Shown in pieces: positions 1 to 10,034 of a stretch of DNA of 64,000 nucleotides. The stretch is from Quillaja saponaria. Its lineage: Eukaryota > Streptophyta > Magnoliopsida > Fabales > Quillajaceae. A model generated the notes under the pieces. The model was not told the origin of the DNA, searched no databases, and saw nothing but the letters and a program-made list of their open reading frames with translations. The translations under genes and the position numbers were made by a program. Location: NCBI GenBank assembly GCA_029379385.1, contig CM055610.1:20795422-20859421 (forward strand), written 5' to 3'. Within the stretch, counting starts at the first letter, position 1. Each line of letters opens with the position of its first letter.

Positions 1-360
1 ATGAAACCACCGGAAAGGACGAATCATTTAGAGGTCGGTAAACTTAAAACCTTAAGCAGTATTATATATTCTTTTCCATTACATTGTAACAGCTAAATAA
101 AATGATCTGATAACACTAGATGGGAGTGACCATTATCATAATTGTTGCTGCTTTATTGAACAGAATTTTTTATTAGAACTGCAATTACAAATAACCAAAT
201 CCACAAGAACCTAAATTATAATTGACAAATAAGCATTGTTGGGTTAACCGTGATAAAAAAAAATGGCGATTGAATGCCTCTGTTTTGTGGGCAAAGTTAT
301 TTAAATGATGAGGGATATGTGTAAAGCCAACAAAGTAGCACTCGAGCCAGATAATGATAC

Positions 361-2796
361 CTCATTGATTCCTTGAGCTGCACGAACAAATCGTCTGAAG
401 TCATATTTGAGAACCACAAGTCACAATCCTGAGTAGTGCAAATGAATATTGAAGGGTTCAACCATAGTAATCATTTAGCAATTACCTTAAGAAACACTTA
501 ATTGTTGGGGCTGTCATTTCAAACTTCAAATAATTCAACACGGATGATTCCATTTCTAACACCTGCAGCAAATGAATTGTTGTCATTTGCACACTTTAGC
601 TAGAATAGATCCAATGCATAGAAACATCTAGGAAATGGACAATGCAGTCTAAGAAGGATTGAAGCCAAACCTCCTCCTTGAAGTACGAGTTATCAGTTAT
701 GTAACAAAATTCCTCCACCTGAGGTGCACAAATCTCCTCATATTTTCTGGCAGCAAGAACATAGAGCATCATTACAATAAATTCCCAGGTTAAAGTACTA
801 GAAGAAAAAGAGAACAGAGGAATGTCAGTTATTCAGTTATGTAACAAGAAACGCTACGAGATAAAAAAACAGGAGAGAAATATCTAGCTTCCTTACGAGG
901 CAATCATCATGCAGGCAACTCCTAGCAACTGTAACCGTTGCCTATTCATCACATTCCCCGAAAGATACCTATCTATGTAATTTACCGTCAAATACAATGA
1001 ATCAGGTACAAGCCGATACTCTTCAGCTACCTGCAAAGATATTAATCCCAAAATGACCATTTGCATTGTAGAAAATGATATGTAAAAACCTTCAAGATCT
1101 TTTTATCCAGCAGGGAACGCGTAATATATAAAACTTCAATATAAATTACCTCTACAAGCCAATCAATTAGTATAGCACGCATACTGGTATTTATGTCCTT
1201 CTGAATTGTCTCCATGAAGTCTCTGGAAGGCCTTTTCTTTGCCTAAAATTCCAGGAATTGAACATATCCAAAGAAGATACAGAAACAACGACAACAATTA
1301 GGATGTTATATTGAAGTCAGTAGATTACAAATCTAGACAACAGTCTGTTCAGTTAAAGTGGAGGAACTAAATCACATTAAAAAGGTAGAATCTCAAATAC
1401 ATATTAGAAATTTCTTGGACAGATGACAAACCTCAGCTGCACGCAAGTGCTTGTAAATGTCACATGCATAGGTTGCAGAAAGCTGAGGATCCATGAAATT
1501 GTTATCAACATCGACAATTCTGTCATCCATGTCCATATCTAGAAGTATGTCTCTGTTACAGATAGTGTCTGCAAAAAAATCCATTAAATTATGTTACGAA
1601 GCCAAGTAAAGGTGGAAATCGTGCTTCATTATTTGGCCAAGAAGCACCCAATAGTGTTAAACATTTTAAGTTAGTAAATAAAAAAGTAAAAATCAAAATT
1701 TTGCAGCACATAAAACCTGGATTTTCTGAATCATCTGAGATGTTGAGATTTCTGAATGGTTTTCTTTCAATAGAATCAATATCTTGAATATCGTTGTCCA
1801 TATATTCAACTTCAGGACTCTTGAAAGAATCACAAGTAGACGTTGTCTCATCCAAAGAAACTGACATCCCATCACTAGAAGAAATTTCCCCGCTGACTGA
1901 CACAGGTGCAGCTGCAGCAGCAGCACTAGGAAAAGCTTCATTGCTTAATGGAAAAGAAGTAACCTTATAAGAAGGGACTGCACTTGATTGAACATTCAAA
2001 GATGCAGGTAAGTGACTCCTGGGAAGCCCTGTGCTCTTAGTGCTAGCTGTGAGTTCTTTCTTAGCAATTTTAGCTGTACATGGTACCTTGAAACACAGAT
2101 ATTCAGCTAATTAGAAATCAAAGAATGAAACTTACCAAAGTAACAAACTCAACAAAAAAAATTGATTAAAAGAAGAAGGGATCAATTCAATAGAACCCCC
2201 AATATTGTCTCCCCAGATGCATGTGAAAATTGCAATGAAAATACTTCAACAAGAATATTAAGAATATTGGAACAGAAATGCAGGATACATAACCCACATT
2301 GAAATTTCTTGAGGCTATACAAAGTCCTTTATCATTTGGGTGACCGTTTTCTTGGTTTTCATTTTCCCAAACATCAAAAATATTCTTCAAAGGAAAGAAG
2401 GAGGGGAAACCGGAGCAAATTAAGCATTTAAAATAAAGAATACTCACTAAAGGAATATAGTCCCTGTTTGACATAAGTGGTAGCCATTGCAACTAAACAC
2501 AGAAATGAAAGATTCAAACTTTATAGTTCTTTTCCTACATTTTCAGGCTTTCAGCTACCAATGAGAAAATACAATATTGAAACATTACATACCAAATCAG
2601 ATGATGGGACTGAGCTCCGGGAAGCACTTTTTGACACATTATTTTGATTGGTCAGGTTACTGAGAGGAGCTCTCTTCTTAGCCATGTGTTGAGCTACCGC
2701 CATAACCTTTCCTAAATTCTCTGATGACGAATGCCGCTTTGCCAAAGATGATGATGTTGAGGATGAAAACGAAGAACGGCGATTGTGGGTCGACAT
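361..2796 (-). CDS. CYCA1: A1-type mitotic cyclin, 3' end beyond left edge
   Basis: Cyclin A binds and activates a cyclin-dependent kinase in S phase and mitosis. Exons read on the minus strand: 2593-2796, 2448-2492, 1717-2086, 1432-1568, 1150-1242, 897-1030, 671-746, 486-562 and 361-394. All have GT/AG borders and together give 390 codons in one frame. Residues 42-50 (RAPLSNLTN) form a destruction box for APC/C-dependent degradation. A Ser-rich N terminus and an Ala run (six Ala, in exon 3) precede the cyclin box, which includes MRAILIDWLVE (end of exon 5) and LYLTVNYIDRYLSGN (exon 6). The last visible exon reads RFVRAAQGINE; the C-terminal cyclin fold should lie left of base 1, and 1-360 looks like intron. 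The start ATG is the first in a frame that matches cyclin A1 N termini. No break was seen, so this copy is probably the working gene. Family assignment is secure; the subgroup number is from memory. Confidence 0.9.
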
Positions 2797-3076
2797 TTTG
2801 AATCAAACCCAATTCACAGCTTAGCCCAGGAGGCTGTCTGCCCTGCTTCCTTGTAAGCTTTCTTTGTTAGCTCAACAAGAAAGCAAGCAAAAAAAGCCCA
2901 ATAGAGTGAGAAACAGTTGCAGAAAGGTAAAGGAAGAATCTTTTCAGACTTTTGCAAATTTTCTTTGGAGATTTTTAGCACAGAGAGAGAGTGAGAGTGA
3001 GTGAGCAAATTAATAATCGTGGTATAATCATACTATTGAAGCGCGGATATGCGATAATTTGAAATAGGGAAGAGCC

Positions 3077-3087
3077 TGACCGTTGAT
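3077..3087 (-). promoter_or_regulatory. MSA-like mitotic element
   Basis: The minus strand reads ATCAACGGTCA, with the AACGG core of the M-specific activator element bound by three-repeat MYB factors in plant G2/M genes. It fits 9 of 11 positions of the consensus YCYAACGGYYA and lies about 280 bp upstream of the cyclin ATG. Function is inferred. Confidence 0.45.
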
Positions 3088-3306
3088 TCGACTCGGTAAT
3101 CGTTAGGAGCGGAGCAAATGTGGGACCCGCTGTATTCTAATGTTTCTTTTTCAAATTGCTACGATGTCGTTCCCAACAACAAAATAGTATTAGTAACACA
3201 TGTGCTGCGTCTATTTCAGTCGTTTTGAGAAATATGAGTGGTCTGTCGCAGAGAGGGAGCTCACAGGCTGTCCCTGTCAGGTAGGGCTTCAAGTTTAAAT
3301 TTGAAT

Positions 3307-3317
3307 TCAAACGGTCA
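3307..3317 (+). promoter_or_regulatory. MSA-like mitotic element
   Basis: The plus strand reads TCAAACGGTCA, 10 of 11 positions of the MSA consensus, about 510 bp upstream of the cyclin ATG. MSA elements are reported to work in either orientation. Two such sites upstream of a mitotic cyclin fit G2/M-phase expression. Confidence 0.45.
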
Positions 3318-5655
3318 GTGGATCTGTCTTCGGCGTCCTAACAAGTCAGTCATGTACATTTAGTCATTAACACTACACATACTTACATTGTAAATAGAAA
3401 AGATCCAAAAGTTCTTTCAAATTTTTGAATTTAAAATATATATTTTTTGAAGTGTCTGTCAAGGATTCAATGTTTACATTGCTTTTCTTGCCATTTATTT
3501 TTAATTAGCAATTATTGAATATTTATAATACTTGTCTCAATAAGACAATCTTTGTAATTTTTTAATATTAATCAAATGTAATATTGATTAAATGTAATTA
3601 TTGATCAAATGTAATTTTTTAATATTAAAAGTATACTTAAAGATGCATTTTAGCGCACAAAATACACATGTCGTATCACTATAATTTGTAGGTTCATTTT
3701 TTAACAACTCAAAATAGTAGTTAATTTTTTTTAACGAAATCAAGAGTAGTAAAATACTTTATTCGATTAAACAACTTAAAAATTGTTATTTTTTATTTAT
3801 GAGATATGTATTATAAAATATACAAAATTATTTAACTCTCGAAAATTGATCATTATATTATACAGAGAGAGTTTGCTTCTCTATGAAAAGCAAAATACAT
3901 CCCTTCCTAAAAGTGTAGTGTATGTATGAAAAACCTACATTTTTTGTCATTTCCCACGGAAGCCTCTCATCTTCTTGATGAACATAAGAGGATGTTGATC
4001 CTTTGACTTGCATAATATTTGCCAACAAGCTATCAGTAGTTGTTAATGTTTTTGGCTAAATTTGTCTTGGAGAGGAACGTCGCCGTATATTCCTTTAGGA
4101 AAAGCATTATTTCCGAAACTTGATAAACGTGATCATCACAGGATGTGGGATTTTTACATCACTAAAGAAAGAAAGAATCTTTCTCCATTTTGAATATGGA
4201 TATAAGCAACAATCAGGATAAGACTTAAAGAGAAAGAAATCAGAGTAACAATTGCTCTTTTACCTATGGGGTACACGAGAAAAAAATGGAGATTGCATGT
4301 CTCAGGGTAAAGGTACAATGTGAAGGCACCTGAACAACAGTGGTCTCGGCATTGCAGGAGACAAGATCCATTCATAGGATACATAGGAGAAACACCAACA
4401 AAGATCCAGCATTTAAAAGTGGATACTTCTTAACCATCTTCCAAAAAAGCATCAGCGCAATAATGTGAATCCCTAGTAGCTTAGGTCTTGGAAGAACTCT
4501 GGAGGAATTGATGGAGGACAATACTTCTTTGCTACGAACTTGTACTAATGCAGAAATAAAAATGCAACAGGTAAGGGTTTGTACTATTACACAACAAAGT
4601 CTTGGAGAAAAATGCAAAGTCACAAAATTTAATTACTTGACACCACTAATTAGGCAAAAACTTCAGCCACTCTGAGTGTCCTAATTAACGACCAGACATC
4701 TCGACCTCACCAGGTCATGAAACTAGTCCACAAGTATTATGGTACGAGAAGATAGAAAATTAAATTCCAAAAGTATGTATGAAAGACGTTATATGTAATT
4801 TGACATACCAGAGAAACTTAAGCCTCTAAATCATGTTGCAATAAAATCATCAATACCAATTTGTAACCTGGAAATACTAATCAGGATAGTTTCCAGCCTT
4901 GTCCCTCATAAATCCACTAATTAACACAAATCCTATTTAACCTTGTTATGAAGAGTATCTGTTCTAAATTGTCACTTAATCAATTTACGTATGTATAATC
5001 AGTGGAAACATTTTAATCCATAAAACCCCATCCTGAAAGAAATGAACTAAATAATTGCAAGGGAATATTCAATCCTCTATGTCCTTCAAAACTGAAAATG
5101 GTGATGTGCTTGGTGACCATATTTTTTTTGTCACCAATGTCTCTCATTTTTTCTCCACACATACAGAGAGACGGAGAGGTGTTTCTTTCTTACCTTATGC
5201 TGACTGTACTTCTCCCTAACTGAGCGTAAATTAGAAAAACTGCCACTATAGCACAAATGATGCAGAGCCCTGACACAGTTTCACAATTCAGATGCTTGGT
5301 GACATGTGTAATACCTCAATGTAGAATTCTGTAGCAAGACATATACATAGTTAAAAGATATTGAAGAGAAATGATGAAAATAGAACTTCTCATCAACAAG
5401 AAAGATTTTCTGGTACTGTCTTGTAAATACCCAAGGCCTCTTCCGAGGAAGTAGTATGAACTTGGCCAAGAAAGTGGCTGATGCTGCTATTAATGATGGG
5501 GCATACAGAAGCATGCTATACTCGAGAAGAGACAATTCAGCAAGGTAGCTTCCCAAGCACTCCAACTGCATTGATGGAGCCTAGAAAAAGTAGCACCACC
5601 ATAAAAGTTAAAACATTTACAGACATCACATCTGACCCGAATTTTCTACGAGGCA

Positions 5656-5936
5656 CAGAGGCACAAGCATAATCATGCCTTTGATTGAGTGAATTTCAAC
5701 TGACATATTTGGTACCTAAGGATACACTTATATGACACAAATGATTATGGTAAAAAATGAGAAAATTCTTATTTCAGCATAAGCATTTTACAGAGGCACA
5801 AGCATAATCATGCCTTTGATTCACCGTAACTGACTGAATTTCAACTGATATATTTGGTACCTAAGGATACACTTACATGACATAAATGATTATGGTAAAA
5901 AAATGGGAAAAATTCTTATTTCTGCATAAGCATTTT
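5656..5936. repeat. Tandem duplication, about 140-bp unit
   Basis: Two adjacent copies, 5656-5790 and 5791-5936, both beginning CAGAGGCACAAGCATAATCA and both ending near GCATAAGCATTTT. They differ by a small insertion and scattered changes. They lie where the missing middle exons of the cyclin pseudogene should be. Confidence 0.85.
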
Positions 5937-6933
5937 GTCTCATTATATGAATACCTTACTAGTCCCTTGAGTAACACAAACAAAGTGCCTGAATATTGGC
6001 ATGAATCACAAGTCAAATCAGGAGGAAAATCCATGAACTTGCACTTGGCAATTCAATAGTAACAATAGAAGAAAGATTAGAAGTCTTCTTTTTATTGGGT
6101 AAATTTTTTATATAATTGCAAACGCTGACAGATGAGTGTCATTCTAAACAATATATCCAATATGGTACATAACTATATAACTGAAACTTCCAGAAGCCAC
6201 GTTCATTTGGAATTTTCCTTTTAATTTATAAATAAAGAATGAAAAGAGAAGGCCACCCAGCAACTTAACACTGGAAATAATAGACATATGAATCCATCAT
6301 TGGGTAACCCAAAGGACATGTTTGCCAAAGTACCTTACACTTGGTACGGCAATACCCCACAACATTTTCATACAAATTTGAAGGAAAAAAAAATATATAT
6401 GAAATGATGAAGTCGCAGTTTTCCCCCTAGTAGCTAGACAATATTCATTGTAGTAAATAACAATTCAATCTATGATTCTAAAACTTAATTGGAAGAAATC
6501 GAACTTCATTCAGTGTATAAGTTAAAGATGAAAGTAGCAAACAGTAGGACCATAATATAAATCCTGACCGCCTACAAGCTATGGAAGTGTGTAGCAAATC
6601 TTCAACGGAGAGGGGAAAAAAAAAAAAAAACTATGGAAGTATGTTTCACAAATCTTCAATTTTGAGTAAACCAGTCAAAATATTCATCACTTCAAAAAAA
6701 AAAAAAAAATTGATAATAAACAATGGAAGTTATCATTGAGAAATAGGAGGTATAATAACAGAAGTGTAGTTAGAACTTAGGATAGATGGATATGATGAAC
6801 CTCAGATGCACGTAGGTGCTTGTAGATGTCACAAGCAATGGTTGCACAAAACTGTGGGTCCATAAAATTGTTATCGATATTGACAACTTCATCATTTTTG
6901 TTGTTGTTTTTTTTTTTTTGGGTGGGTTGTTGT

Positions 6934-6955
6934 GGGGGGGGGGGGGGGGGGGGGG
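6934..6955. repeat. 22-base G homopolymer beside T-rich tract
   Basis: An uninterrupted run of 22 G on the plus strand follows a long T run and a GGGTGGG stretch. It sits at the 5' end of the third surviving exon of the cyclin pseudogene and seems to have replaced that exon's acceptor. The exact length may be a sequencing artefact. Confidence 0.85.
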
Positions 6956-8431
6956 TTTCAAACTGTGAATTAAGGTTCAATTTCTTAATAAATCAGACCT
7001 TCTACTTGTGAGTTTTCCTAAATTTTGAGACTTCTACTTGACCTCCTCTCAATAGATTTAACTGCTGAAATATCCTCATAGTCAATGTATTCAAATTCTG
7101 GACTCTTCAAAGAATCACATGTAGACGTGCTCTTGTCCAGTGAAACTGAACCACTAAATGAGCTAGTAGGAGAAATGTCCATCCTTCTGGGAGCACACAT
7201 TATACGACTCAAAGCAGGAACAACAACATCAATGCTGCTTTGAGCAGGAAAGATTACATCTGCAGCCTCGGGTTGATTTCTTCTTTTTAAAGGTGTTTCC
7301 TTGGAAGTAACCAAGACACTTGATTTCACAGTCGTGGATGTAGGCAATGTTTCCCCAGAAATGACTTCTTTCTGAGAACAAGTGACAGAGTCCTTCTTCG
7401 TCTTAGCAACTTTAGATGCACAAGGAACCTTCAAAAAAAAGTATTTAATTAATCTATAAGTTACTTAGTATTTAAAACAGAAACACCTCAAGCATACTTG
7501 CGTAGTTTGACAACTAGGAGGGAAAGGTCAAAGAAGGTATACTCAGCTCGTCAACAAAAAATATGACCACGCCAGGGACCCCTACTGTCTGATTTGTTTG
7601 TTAAACTTAAACCTACTTCTTTGATTGAAAGGATTAATCAAAACATGGACTAACAAATACCCCATGACTATTCAATACATAGCCTGTTGTTGTATTAGGA
7701 CTCAAGCTATTCAATATTGAATCTGTGATAATCAATGATGCTTTCAGTAACTATAGACTTTATATAACAACAATTCATTAAATAAGATCATTGGTAATTT
7801 AATGAATTTCTCTGATAAATCTGTCTTGTAAAAATTCATTAAGAGTTTTAAATGTTCTTCTTGATTACCCATCCCATGTGACAATATTCCATATTTTTTC
7901 ATCAGAACTGATCAAACCAGTCCTTGCCTTGGGGAAGAAGAAAAGGGTGATCCTAATCTCATGCAGAATTACAATATAACGCAGCAGCATGTATTTTTAT
8001 ATAAAAATTATACAATAATTCAGTATGCAAGCACGAATTTGTTCCTCGGATCTTCACATAATCATATTTAATAGAAAAATCAATCAAATTAAGAAATAGA
8101 CTACATTATCAGCAAAAGTTAACTCTACGTGTCTACCACTCAGAATGAACCAAAAAGGAAAAATACTTAACAATTAAAATCACCCATAATCAAAATTCTT
8201 CTTATCGTACCCTAAGGAATAAGCGCTGATGATTAACACTACCATAGGCTTTGACGGAACAGAAGTTGAGGCTCTTCCGCAAGTGAAAGGGCCGTTTCTT
8301 TGATTTGTGACGTCCACGAGAGTAGAACTCTTCTTTTCAATCTGGCTCTTCACAAACGTGGTCTTCTTCTTGCTTAAATTCTCTGAAAAGAACGACATTT
8401 TGGGCTTTCCGTACCGATTTCGGCTCGACAT

Positions 8432-9557
8432 TTTGAGCTAAGAAAAAACCCAAACCCAAAAATTCCTGCTAGATAACTAAATCGGTTAACCTTTTGCTCT
8501 GCAACAAGAAAAAGCAAGTAATGGAGGAATTGTAAAAGAACATAGTCATGGGGAAGAAGATAAAGAAGGAAAGTAGGAACAAACCCGGGTGTGATGGTGG
8601 GGATGAATTTCTGATTCGAGGGTTTGACTTTTACAAGGTACGGAAACACGTCAAGGAAGAAAATCGCAGTGAGATAATGAAGATGGAGAGGTTTGGTTCA
8701 GAATTTATAGTAATAGCGCGAAACTTGTGGGTTTAAAATATTTATTTATTGATGTTCGAATAATATCCTGAAAAATTAAAATCATATATAAGCCCTAAGG
8801 AATAAATCAATAAATTACTAAGAATGAACCGTTAACCCAAATTATTATAAACAAAGTTCAAATAGGTTTAACTAATTTCTTATAATATGTAACATATTAA
8901 TTAAAAATTATCTAACTCATAAATAATTTTTTAATCAAAATTATATAAAAAATATATATTTTTCATTATATATACATTTATTGCAAAAATTATGACTTGA
9001 CAAACATATAAATTTGATTATTTTTTGAAGGTATGATTGTCATAACAATAACAAAAAAAAAAAAACATATATTTGAGGTCTTATAAGGTTCTCTTAGCAA
9101 AAAGAAAAAAAAATTTGCATGGGAGTTTGTTGAGTATGTGGCACCATCATCAAATTATATCTTTTACTCATTTTTGTTTGAGAAGAGAAGAAAGTGGAAG
9201 AAGTAAAAATGAAAGGAAAAAAAATACAAGTAACAAAAATAAATATGTGTGCTGGGACTGGGAAAGAGAAAAAAAGTAAAAATAACAAAATAAAAATAAG
9301 ATCTTATTTTTTTCTGACTGTAACAGAGAAAATTTTAGAAACAAATCAGATTATGGTAAAAAACAAGTCAAACTCCCTCTCCCCCAACCGCCCACCAATT
9401 CTAGCCTCTAATCTCGCCGTGACAAAAAACCAAACCTTAGTATTTTCGTCCTTATCAAATTCAATACCAGTATTTATACGCAATTAGCATTTGGAAGACT
9501 CAGAAAAAAAAAAAATACAAGCAAATTACTTTTTTTTTGTTTTGTTTTGGTTTCAAA
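8432..9557. other. Intergenic: divergent promoters
   Basis: Lies between the minus-strand cyclin pseudogene and the plus-strand DUF688-like gene. Bases 8740-9060 are very AT-rich. Bases 9070-9540 are A-rich and probably hold the promoter and leader of the downstream gene; TATTTATA near 9471 is a possible TATA box. The short frames here look like chance. Confidence 0.5.
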
Positions 9558-10034
9558 ATGGCAGTAGATGAATCTTTTAAGAAGCCTGGAGCTGTTCCTT
9601 TTAAGTGGGAGGTAAAGCCTGGTATTCCTAAACTTGAAGAACAACTATCTGATAAGCTGCACCGTTCATTGTCACAGACGTTAAGGCCGCCACCAGCATC
9701 AACCGGGTCTCACTACTATTTCCCTCCAACGATGTCTCAGTCCCGATCGTTACGTTCGAAGTCCCAAATCCGGTCTGATAGGTGGCGGTTTGTTTTGCCA
9801 AATAAGACCCGACCCGATCCGGTATCTCATAATCCTAGTGGGTGCTTTATCTCGTCTCTTTTGGGGATACTACTAAACAAGAAGATGCAACGTCGGATGC
9901 CCAAACCCGATTATACATCGGATCTTGAGACACCCACTAGGTGGTCCGTATCATCTAGGAAGTCCGTCTCGTCATCGTCGTCATCCCATTCATCTAATCA
10001 ATTATCGCACCGACCCGTTAATTATGCGGAGTAA
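9558..10034 (+). CDS. DUF688-like small basic protein
   Basis: One exon, 158 residues, function unknown. The N terminus MAVDESFKKPGAVPFKWEVK carries the motif PGxVPFKWExKPGxP, which marks a plant family annotated as DUF688 or hydroxyproline-rich-like. The rest is basic and rich in Ser, Pro and Arg; SSLLGILLNKKMQRRMPKP lies near residue 105 and a Ser run near residue 140. No signal peptide or membrane segment is seen. I prefer the ATG at 9558 (context AAAATGG) over the in-frame ATG at 9537, because family members begin at M-x-V-D-E. The last four codons and stop lie inside a duplicated block that is repeated about 1.1 kb downstream. Family recognition is by motif only. Confidence 0.75.
   Translation: MAVDESFKKPGAVPFKWEVKPGIPKLEEQLSDKLHRSLSQTLRPPPASTGSHYYFPPTMSQSRSLRSKSQIRSDRWRFVLPNKTRPDPVSHNPSGCFISSLLGILLNKKMQRRMPKPDYTSDLETPTRWSVSSRKSVSSSSSSHSSNQLSHRPVNYAE

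Larger units (their letters stand above)
2797..4472. other. Intergenic: cyclin promoter, then AT-rich DNA
   Basis: Bases 2797-3330 are the 5' leader and promoter of the minus-strand cyclin gene, with a GA-rich leader near 2980-3005 and the two MSA-like sites. Bases 3400-4472 are AT-rich and show no gene. The left part of this stretch is shared between upstream DNA of the first cyclin and downstream DNA of the cyclin pseudogene. Confidence 0.6.
4473..8431 (-). pseudogene. Cyclin A1-like pseudogene, middle exons missing
   Basis: A second cyclin-A copy in the same orientation as the first. 5' exons: 8243-8431 (MSSRNRYGKPKMSFF...), about 7018-7428 (VPCASKVAKTKK...) and about 6801-6895 (NNFMDPQFCATIACDIYKHL). 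3' exons: 5431-5580 (C-terminal cyclin fold, LECLGSYLAELSLLEYSML), 5194-5328, and 4473-4544 (YKFVAKKYCPPSIPPEFF then TAG). The exons coding the N-terminal cyclin box (DFMETIQKDIN through RFVRAAQG in the first copy) are absent from 5600-6790. Two stops also break it: TAG at 7018-7020 after a small deletion, and TGA at 5281-5283, probably from CGA. The destruction-box Arg is gone (SSTLVDVTN in place of RAPLSNLTN). Introns are kept, so this is a DNA-level duplicate and not a retrocopy. A truncated transcript is possible, but a working cyclin is very unlikely. Confidence 0.85.

Noticed and set aside
6826..7011. 61-codon plus-strand frame with a Gly run
   Set aside because: The Gly run is the translated G homopolymer, and the frame is antisense to the cyclin pseudogene.
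4473..8431. Second cyclin as a processed retrocopy
   Set aside because: Its exons are separated by introns with recognisable donor and acceptor sites, and there is no poly(A) tail at the 3' end, so it is a DNA-level copy.
8548..8736. 62-codon plus-strand frame (MGKKIKKESRNK...)
   Set aside because: It lies in the upstream region of the cyclin pseudogene, has no known motif and no clear gene signals.
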